DNA of 64,000 nt, taken from Patiria pectinifera. Taxonomy: Eukaryota; Echinodermata; Asteroidea; Valvatida; Asterinidae. The notes below the pieces were generated by a model. The model was not told the DNA's origin and ran no database searches. It saw nothing but the letters and a program-made list of their open reading frames with translations. The position numbers and the translations under genes were made by a program. Below are positions 47,778 to 56,077 of this stretch, piece by piece (position 1 is the first letter of the stretch; every line of letters starts with the position of its first letter). The stretch spans positions 11,178,643 to 11,242,642 of the forward strand of contig CM057140.1 of the NCBI GenBank assembly GCA_029964075.1, given 5' to 3'.

Positions 47778-49201
47778 GGGGCCATTCAGAATTTTCAATG
47801 TTTTAAAATTTCGATCTTTTTTCCAAATTGTGGGTGGGTGGGTCAAGCTAAATAATTGAAAATCGAAATTCACTTTCCACGGAAAAAAAGATTAAAAAAA
47901 CAAAGAAAGATAGATCTTTTGACTTGCCTGAACTACGCGCAAACGTTCCGATATCGCGATGCGTGTTTCTTTTCCAACTTCGTTCCCTGTATGTATTGTC
48001 AGTGGCGTAGCCAGGAAATTTTCAGGGGGGGGGGGGGCTGGAACATCTCATAGGGAGGGGGGCGTCATGTAGATCAATGATAATTTTTTTAGAAACTCAA
48101 CATCTCAGTGGGGGTGGCGACTGGGGGGGGGGCGACAAGGTTTCATGGGGGGGGGAGGGGCTGTCGCCCCCACGGCCCCCCGTGGCTACGCCAATGCAAG
48201 TCATACAGTTAAAGTTTAGGTAAACTTGTATGAAAGTCAAAGAAAAGTAATCTATTTGACACCAAGTTTGTGTTAACTTGCCGGTAACGCCCTAAAAAAT
48301 TATCCAGACAAATATGTTTATTTTGTAACATTTTATGTTCGTCTGTCGGTCTTCTATGCTGTTATGTTTACTTTTAGGTACCTTCAATGGTACCATGTTT
48401 AATTAACCTGTTCATTTGTTTAATTAAACTAATAACGCACATATAGTTGCCAAATATGGCACTAACAAGTTTGAGGTCGGCAATTTCGTCTTTAAAAATC
48501 TGGGTACACACAATTGTCCTGGAAACAACAGTACCAAAGTACAGAAAGTCGTACGCAAGAGCTCCCCAGCAAGTATCGCTGACGCCATTATGATTCCAAA
48601 ATTTCTCACTGTGTCATACATTGAAATAACTAAACAGCGTCGTTGTATTGTGAACACATAAAAGCATTCAAGTCGCGTTCTTGCACACTTTCTGCAAGTC
48701 GACATAGATATCCTTGAACCACTGCCCCTGCTTTGCATAACAAGTGCATATGAATGAACGATTCGACTTTTATTCAAAGAAATTTCTATGTACAGCTGCA
48801 GACTCTATTCAGTAAAGTCCCCGTCAAAACGAAAGTAAACAATCCACGTGCAAAACGCACGGCTACACCATCGTACAGTGTGGCAGGGACACCAACAAGT
48901 AACACAACTAATTTTTTTTTACAAAATTGATAAATATTCTGATTGAATTTCGTTAAAAGATACTTGTTGGTGAGGTATCACATATTTTATCACAAAAAAA
49001 GAGGAAGACCGACAACTTCACGCCGTCACTGAACTAGACACACATGTACACGGTGTTCAAGTACATGTACATGTACATGCAAGTGCATGTACATGTACAT
49101 GTTCAGCTTTTTATTAATCGAAATTAGGGGTGGGTGGGTGGGTCAAAATAATTTGGACAAAAAGTCGAAATTTTAAAACATTGAAAATTCTGAATGGCCC
49201 C
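47778..49201. mobile_element. 1424-bp PIF/Harbinger-like element with TAA target duplication
   Basis: Ends GGGGCCATTCAGAATTTTCA (left) and TGAAAATTCTGAATGGCCCC (right) begin inverted repeats of ~53 bases. Both are flanked by TAA (47775-47777 and 49202-49204). A 3-bp TAA/TTA duplication with G-rich ends is the Harbinger signature. Inside each end a GGGTGGGTGGGTCAA block occurs in the same orientation. No transposase, so non-autonomous. Confidence 0.75.
48000..48197. mobile_element. Nested element with CAGTGGCGTAGCC ends
   Basis: Left CAGTGGCGTAGCCAGG and right CCGTGGCTACGCCAATG are inverted repeats around G-runs and C-runs. The ends resemble those of the hAT-like element at 60716. No matching target duplication. 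Confidence 0.45.
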
Positions 49202-49226
49202 TAAGTGGATATTTTTGGAAATACTA

Positions 49227-49577
49227 CTCCTGGTATCCAGGTCCACCGCCAGGTAACCACAAGACTTTTCAATTCGAATTCCCCAAGATGTAAACTTTCC
49301 AAAAATACCCACCAAACACTTAGTCGTTTCCAAAAAATAAATTACCCCTGGCTCTTGAACTATACGTATTTCCTGTCCTTTTCATTCAATGCACGATACA
49401 CGCTGGGTGTTTGTGCGACATAAATTAATACACGCAGCACCAATACACAAATGTTGTTTCTCACACGTCCGCAGAATTTGACAAATGTGTGGCTTGAATC
49501 ACAACGAACAGCTCGATTTTTCGGGACACAAATTATTGTGACTCCGACATATGTTCTCGCAAGAATAACATAGAAAC
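49227..49577 (+). repeat. 351-bp direct repeat, copy 1
   Basis: From CTCCTGGTATCCAGGTCC to AGAAAC it matches 49827-50177 with only about four differences, at an offset of exactly 600 bases. Confidence 0.9.
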
Positions 49578-49632
49578 AAAAAGTTGGGGGTGCTGCAGTA
49601 CCCACAGCACACCCCGTTCCCGCGGGCTTGTT
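49578..49632 (-). mobile_element. Lone hAT-family terminus
   Basis: Read on the minus strand it begins CAAGCCCGCGGGAACGGGG and continues GCTGTGGGTACTGCAGCACC, matching the left end of the element at 54696. It abuts the 351-bp repeat, and no opposite end was found. Confidence 0.55.
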
Positions 49633-49718
49633 AGCAACAAACCTTTAGAGCCCGAATAATTTACATAAATCTACAATACGAACCTACAGTAGAAATACAT
49701 TCAGTTGAGTACGACATC

Positions 49719-49789
49719 CAACAGCCGCCGGGTCAGTAATACGTACGTTCTGCGTACACAGTCCATTTTACTGACCCGACGGCTGTTGC
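49719..49789. repeat. Inverted repeat between the 351-bp repeats
   Basis: CAACAGCCGCCGGGTCAGTA and TACTGACCCGACGGCTGTTG are inverted with one mismatch and a loop of about 25-30 bases containing ACGTACG. Confidence 0.65.
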
Positions 49790-49826
49790 ATGTCCTAATC
49801 ACTGCTTATGTGACGTCACTTATCTG

Positions 49827-50177
49827 CTCCTGGTATCCAGGTCCACCGCCAGGTAACCACAAGACTTTTCAATTCGAATTCCCCAAGATGTAAACTTTCC
49901 AAAAATACCCACCAAACACTTGGTCGTTTCCAAAAAATAAATTACCCCTGGCTCTTGGACTATATGTATTTCCTGTCCTTTTCATTCAATGCACGATACA
50001 CGCTGGGTGTTTGTGCGACATAAATTAATACACGCAGCACCAATACACAAATGTTGTTTCTCACACGTCCGCAGAATTTGACAAATGTGTGGCTTGAATC
50101 ACAACGAACAGCTCGATTTTTCGGGACACAAATTATTGTGACTCCGACATATGTTCTCGCAAGAATAACACAGAAAC
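49827..50177 (+). repeat. 351-bp direct repeat, copy 2
   Basis: Almost identical to 49227-49577 (differences such as CTTAGTCG/CTTGGTCG and ACATAG/ACACAG). The near-identity implies recent duplication or gene conversion, unless it is an assembly artefact. Confidence 0.9.
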
Positions 50178-50179
50178 GC

Positions 50180-50312
50180 CCAGGTTTCTAAAGGATAGTT
50201 GTGTAGACGTTTATATATTATACTTTTAAAGGTTCTTTGCATTTCAAATCAATTCGTTTAAAACGCGTGTTGTAGCCCAATTGGGCGTATGCATGCCGTA
50301 GCGTGCCTTTAA
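50180..50312 (-). mobile_element. Decayed partial copy of the 43549-44074 MITE
   Basis: Blocks AAAGGATAGTTGTGTAGACG, TTTATATATTATACTTTTAA and TTGTAGCCCAATTGGGC match the reverse complement of the 43549-44074 element in order. It directly follows the second 351-bp repeat. Confidence 0.6.
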
Positions 50313-51182
50313 AATAAATGCAACAACGTGTTTCACAAGAAACAGACAAAACGACAGATCGTAACGTTGGTTTGGTATTTTAGCAGAAGGCACTTGGTTT
50401 TATGTAAGCAATCAACTGATAAAATGTTCAGAACTTAAAGTAACAGTGTCTTTTGTATAGTATATAGGCCTACATGTAGTAACCTGAAACGGGACTATCA
50501 GCAATAATATTTGAACAACATTAAGGTAGGTAGAGGCTAGGACGGCCTTTTGTTCCCCCTTATAAATCCATAATTTGTGATATGAGATTGACACAAGAAA
50601 ACGGACATAAAATGTGAAGGTCCGTGTGGCTTGTTGCAGGCCACCATTACCATTTGAAGAGTACCATCATTTAAAATGAAACGACCTCTTACTTTTTTCG
50701 GGTGGATGAAATCTTCGGTGGTTACTTTTCAAAAGTCACAACAATTTAAAATTTAAAATTTTGGTCTAAAATACTGAGAAAAACAATCATCTGAGGTTGA
50801 AGTCCATTAATAACAAATGTATTGTCAATTCCAGTTAAAATCATAGTTTTGTTTAAAAACTTCATACGAATTTTCAAAAAGCACTGAAAAACGACAGCTA
50901 CCAACTCGGACTGAAGATATGATAACAATCCTGATAACAGACCTCTCTATCAAACTGATATTAATGGATAATTATGTTAAGAAAACAATTAAAATAAGCC
51001 GAAGTGGATTAAAATTCACATATCACCAGTCCTAAAATACAACATAACATAACATCAAATATCCCACCATAGTAATACCTCATTGATTAAACATATGTAA
51101 TTATCGATGGAAATTAAAACATTAATCGTCGATTTTGAATTCGAAAAAAAAATCAACATTATCTGAACATCCACACATTCCG

Positions 51183-51491
51183 TGGGAAAGGACACGAAAA
51201 AAAGTCTAGTTCGTGCGGTCGATTTCCTTCGGAGATCGTGAAAACGAATTCCGAAATCAATCGAACGATTTAGTTATTCCTGCGAACGACTTCGTAATCG
51301 TGCAAACGGGAGCGATCTATATCTAGGAAATCGCGGAGCGATTTATGGTGAAATCGTGGAAACGATTTGAGACATGTTCGCACTTTGTAGAAAATCGTTC
51401 GCTCGATTTGAGAAATCGTTTTCAAGATGTACGAAATCGTACGCATTTAGCAACTGCATTTTTTTCTTTTCTATCGAGTGTCCCTTTCCCG
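51183..51491. repeat. ~309-bp inverted-repeat element packed with AAATCG / CGATTT
   Basis: Ends TGGGAAAGGACACG and GTGTCCCTTTCCCG are inverted with one difference. The interior carries about ten AAATCG or CGATTT words, several as short hairpins (GAAATCGTGGAAACGATTT, GAAATCGCGGAGCGATTT). No coding frame. Confidence 0.6.
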
Positions 51492-52166
51492 GTCTTAGTA
51501 AAATCTGAAGTCACACATATCTAAAAGAATTCATTCGGAATAAACTGGAAATTATGCTTCTGTTTTAACTACACCCACTCACAATATACTAAATACAAAA
51601 TTAAAGTTTTGTTCAAGTTTTTTTTTTTGCATCAGTCGTGGACAAAAGTACTGTTATTTATATTGTTGTATTTTTTTAATATTAAACAAGTGGTATGGCA
51701 TCAACCGGCCTTTTAATAAATAAACACGTTATTTCTGTTGTTCGTTACTGCAGTATTCATAATTTTGCTTTCAGAGAAAACGGGAAGATAACTGAAAAAA
51801 CAAAAACTTTCTCGGATTACTACATCTTTACCGAGTAAAACACTGTTACAAAACACAAACATTTGGATTATATCTTCCCTCACAAAGCTTTAGGGATTCT
51901 CGTCAGCATCAGCATTGCGTCTCTTCTTCTTCTTTACGATCGACCAGAATTAATGACAATATCACATCGAAAACGAACACCAAAAACAAACAAACAAACA
52001 AACAAACACGAAGTCCTGAAGAGAGATTGAGAGATCCTCACCTGATCTGCATCTTATACATTAAAAACAGACATGAAAACAGACAAGAATGTGAAAAATA
52101 GCTGCAGCATGAGTTACGATTTCGACAAGAATAATTGCAACAGTCTTGATATCGTTCAATTGGAGG

Positions 52167-52187
52167 TTTATTTGTTGTACTTTTATT
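52167..52187 (-). promoter_or_regulatory. Poly(A) signals of HNMT-like gene B
   Basis: On the minus strand AATAAA occurs at about 52187-52182 and 52173-52168, roughly 100-120 bases after the stop codon of gene B. Confidence 0.5.
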
Positions 52188-52288
52188 GTGGCACAAGTCC
52201 AGTATTGACGCCATTGGTGACAATGGATCCTTTTATGTGACCCTTTGCTGTTAAAGTTCTCCATGTATTATCGTCTCATTTTAAATAG

Positions 52289-52668
52289 CTAAACAAAATG
52301 ATTCTTGAATTTCGGCTTAGAGGCCAGCACATAATCGGTGTCGTAAAACAAAAGAACTCTCCCTTCCCTGAGTGTTGCCAGACTTCGAACGTAGCTCAGA
52401 AAATCTGCTAGTAAACCTGGGGGCGCCACCTGGCGAAAATTGGCCACGCTGGAGATGAAATCCAGCAGCAGGGCGCCCTCGCGCGACGATTCGTCGAAGA
52501 TGGCCGTGACGTCAAAGTCCCGCTGGTCATCCGGTTGGTTCAGGACCGCGAAGGGCACGCCCCTTTTCTCAAAGTGGGCGGTCATGTCGGTGAAACAGTA
52601 CAACGGGACGTCATCCGAGTCCGCACCAAACTGGAAACGCTCTTCTATCTTCATGACGTCACAACGGT
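52289..52668 (-). CDS. HNMT-like: HNMT-like B exon 3: C-terminal half
   Basis: Acceptor TTATTCACAG; begins DRCDVMKIEERFQF (the first codon is split) and ends at a stop at 52289-52291. Matches gene A exon 3 along its length (NQPDDQRDFDVTAIFDE). Confidence 0.92.
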
Positions 52669-54065
52669 CTGTGAATAAATTAGGCAATTGAGTACGGAAC
52701 CCCACAGACATGCAAAAGAAAACGCTCAAATCAAAAAAAGCATTGATGCAAAATTAACATGAATTACATGAACCTCGATGTTTCTGTAATTTCTGGCCAC
52801 TTCGCATGACATCACAGAAACTTGTATCAAGATGTATTTTCTACAATGCAACGTCTTACTGATTCACGCTTAAACTTCATACCGGTTTCCATTGCGGCAA
52901 GAAGCACGCCTCCTGGCTCAAGCCTGCTGTACAGATACTCGAGCGACGAGTTCAGATCAGCCTCGTAGTACAAGCAAAACAGGGCACTGATGAAGTGAAA
53001 CTTAGTCCGGTCCCCCGATTCCTCGCTAGAATGCCTGTACTGCGCGAGCGTCTTGGCGTGCCAGTCATACTGGACCCCGTCTAACTCGGGTGCCTTTTCC
53101 TTGATGAGGTCCTTGTACAGATCCAGTTGAGTCTGGCTGGGGTCGACTACAGTGTTGTGGATTGTAGGGTACTTGGAAAGCAGCCTGGTTATTAAGTTGT
53201 ATTCTACTTCTCCTGTTGAAGAAATATTTTTTTTTTATTCAGAATTTTGTTTCATTGTATTTAAGCTGATATTAAGATATCGCATGCAGCAGTTGGTTTT
53301 TGCATGAGTTCGTGCAGCGGTTACGAAACGCTGCTATAACGATTTCCACTATTACCAACATTTGGCTATTACGAACATACCCCTTGCTTGGCTCCCGAAA
53401 TAGTAAATTCTGTTAGAATGCACAGTCACTATAAGGAACGACCACGATAAGGAACATTTCTTATGGACCGCATCGTGTTCGTTATAGTGACGATCTGCAT
53501 TAGGTACTTTGTACTGCCCCCGAATAAAAAAAAGAATATTGAAAACTTGCACAAAACATCTTTGGAATTGAGAAAACTTATAAAGTTATATAACAGACAT
53601 CAATATGTTGAATTCGGCAGGAGAAATGTAAGCCGACAGAGAGCTATTCATTAATACAGTTTGATGCAAAACGTCTGAGCGAAATATCAAAAAAAGTTGT
53701 CATCAGTGGTTCTCCGGTTGCTGGCAAGCCGCTATTCCATTTCCACAATTACCTTCTCCGCTGCCTATACCGAGCAGCTTTAGCTGTACCCCCTCTGGCA
53801 AAGTAATGTCGAGCTTTTCAAGCACCCTCGACCCCAGGTGGGTGTGTATCCACTTTTTTAAATCAGGAGTCCAGGGTGATGCTTTTTCAAATGCCCGCTG
53901 ACATTCCAGGTAATGGTCGTCGTAAAACGAGATCGTCTCCAGTGGTTTGTTGTCGGGAGTTTTTGTTGGTACATGTACCACTAAAGCGAGAGAGAGAGAA
54001 AAAAAAGAAAGAGGGGGGAAACAGTTACATCCGAGTATATTACTAGGTACATGTATATCCATCAA
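52289..54065 (-). CDS. HNMT-like: Histamine N-methyltransferase-like protein, gene B (5' end uncertain)
   Basis: Exons 53980 (or 54065)-53753, 53212-52883 and 52668-52289 have the same phases as gene A, and exon 2 has the same 330-nt size, so A and B are tandem duplicates. Motifs: LGIGSGEG, NTVVDPS, DLYKDLIKEKAP, FHFISALFCLYYEAD, LEPGGVLLAAMET, DFDVTAIFDESSREGALLLDF and GRVLLFYDTDYVLA. By eye about two thirds of exon 2 residues agree with A. Both copies show Trp, Ser and an aromatic residue (Tyr in A, Phe/Tyr region in B) where human HNMT has its histamine contacts. The first exon can be read open to ATG 54065, but a CT-rich tract and TTTAG acceptor at 53981 suggest that it starts at 53980 and the true ATG lies in an exon further upstream. 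Open, intact frames argue for a functional gene. Confidence 0.84.
52883..53212 (-). CDS. HNMT-like: HNMT-like B exon 2: Rossmann core
   Basis: 330 nt, acceptor TTCTTCAACAG, donor GTATGA. Encodes EVEYNLITRLLSKY through GGVLLAAMET without stops. GC-rich relative to the introns. Confidence 0.92.
53753..53980 (-). CDS. HNMT-like: HNMT-like B exon 1 (or 2): N-terminal helices and motif I
   Basis: Encodes FYDDHYLECQRAFEKASPW, KKWIHTHLGSRVLEKLDITL and GIGSGEG before a GTAATT donor. The upstream boundary is chosen at a CTCTCTCTCGCTTTAG acceptor; without splicing the frame opens to 54065. Confidence 0.75.
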
Positions 54066-54695
54066 AGATTTTGGAAAGAAACCTAAAATTCCGTCAATGC
54101 TCTATGTCGGTAAAGTTCTAGGTATTGGAATGAGACCAATACCTGTTCATGCTAGTATACGGCAGAAAGGGGACGGGATTGTGAGTTTGATATTGGTAGA
54201 AAACATTTCAAAAATTTCATAATGGCTGTCATTGCTTGCCATTCTATCAATGCGTGCGTTCGAGTAGCTCACCTGGATGGATTACAAAATTTGGCTGGAA
54301 TTTTAGCCTCTTAGCTCGCAATGAGCTCAGTCAAAAAAATACCTTTAGATTTCAATAACGTTTATTTTTGAGTCCACTTCAGATTTCCGCTGTCCGACCG
54401 CCATATTTGTCCGTTTCTTGGAATAAACAACGCATGCGTGTGAAGTATTTCCACCACTGACTCTGCTCACGAGCATGGTCTGTGCTGGCTGACCCGGGTG
54501 AGCCCCGAGTACGACGACAGAGCTAATCGAACGGCACGGGGCTGACCCATGTCGACCCGGGTGAGCTAAACGAACGCACCCTTTATTTTTTTCAAAGGAC
54601 AAATCTTCGATGGTCTTATAGCCAAATATCTTTCTTAAGGCTTACTCTAATGTGTGCCACAGGCCATGCTTGTATCATCAAAGGCACAACTCACC

Positions 54696-56077
54696 CAAGC
54701 CCGCGGGAACGGGGGGGGGGGGGGGGGCTGTGGGTGCTGCAGCATCCCATACTTTTTGGATTTGGTTGCCGGAATATGCTTCAGCACCCCCAACTCCCGG
54801 GCAAAAATGTGTTCGAGCCAGCAGTGTTCTACGACGATGAAATTGCGCCGCTATACATAATGCTTGCTCTACAAATATCTCCTTCCTTTTGTTCGTTTTT
54901 AGCGTTGCTGCGGTTAAGCGCGGCGCTTCGAACGTAGAGCACAAACACTGTAAAATATCCAGAGGAGTTTTTTTTCTAAATCTTCAGGCAGTGCAGAATC
55001 GATATTTCTCTCAAACTCTCTAAAATCATGACATATTATGAACTTGCGCAATATTGTGGCGCTAGTGGAGTTCCGCCATGATGGATATGCTTTGACCCAA
55101 AAGCAATATCCTCGGCCATGACAATGGTGGCAAAGTTGTTTATGCTTGTTGTTTACTCATTAACAAATACCAAGGTTCATCCTGCGGTTACACACATCCC
55201 CAGCCTAAGGGGAGTGGGAACGGCTGTCATTGAAACTAGTCGTGCTTTACGCCGATTCCAGTGTAGTTTCGTTTTAATAAAAAAGCTATTCATGCTTTAC
55301 CATGCAGGTTTTTCCTCGTAAAAATTCAGTAGACCGATAAAATATCCTTCCCTCGCCCCAAACTTGCCATTTGGTCCTTTAGTCTTTTATATTTGCCATT
55401 CCCTGTATCAAACAAATAGCACTGCAAATATAGAGCTACATCGTTTGTTGAGTTAGAACTATTTTATTGGCTAATAAGTTGTGAATATTTTTATGAACAG
55501 AAATTCATCCGTTTCCAGTGGAACCATTTGTTTTAACTTGAACCAAAAAACATCCTTTCGGATTTTATAAGTTTCAGTATACATTTTATTTACACTGATG
55601 ACGTCATCAGTTAAAATGTTCAAACTTAATATTGATTTAGTTCAGACAGGATAACGTTCGTCATACAGTGAAAATAACTTCTGAAAATAAGGAAATATAA
55701 TGAATTTATAAGTGTGTGTATTAGTAACACTTAACTTCCTGTTCTTTTTTTTCAGAATTTAATGGAACAAAAATGGAGATAAAAATACAGGGGTCTCGAC
55801 TTTTTAGTACAGTAGAAACGTTATAAGAGCAACAGTATATTCTAAACAAAAAAATGAAATAAATTGTCTTTATAATCTCAAAAAGCTTTTGCTAAAAAAG
55901 TCACATGAAAGTTGCCAGCAATCGCCTCAGATAGCACCACAGAGCATCCATATTCCAAAACTTTTAGGGGCCCTTTAAGCCACGCCGTAAGGGCTTTGCG
56001 CTCCGTGTTCGCATTAATTTTGTCCGTCCTTTAGAAATTCCAGCACCCCCTGGCAAAAGTTTGTTCCAGCGGGCTTG
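54696..56077. mobile_element. 1382-bp hAT-like element with perfect 8-bp target duplication
   Basis: Left CAAGCCCGCGGGAAC and right GTTCCAGCGGGCTTG are inverted with one mismatch. They are flanked by AACTCACC on both sides (54688-54695 and 56078-56085). An 8-bp duplication and CA-starting ends are the hAT signature. Interior frames are short, so non-autonomous. Confidence 0.82.

Larger units (their letters stand above)
45118..52288. other. Intergenic region between the two HNMT-like genes, transposon-rich
   Basis: No gene recognised. It contains the Harbinger-like element (47778-49201) with a nested CAGTGGCGTAGCC element, a pair of 351-bp direct repeats (49227-49577 and 49827-50177), a lone hAT-family end (49578-49632), a decayed MITE (50180-50312) and an AAATCG-rich inverted-repeat element (51183-51491). 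CATGTAC arrays lie at 46447-46480 and 49050-49101, and an (AAAC)n run near 51983-52007. Confidence 0.6.

Noticed and set aside
48424-48777. 117-codon open frame inside the Harbinger-like element
   Set aside because: No DDE or Myb-like motif; probably a chance frame, not a transposase.
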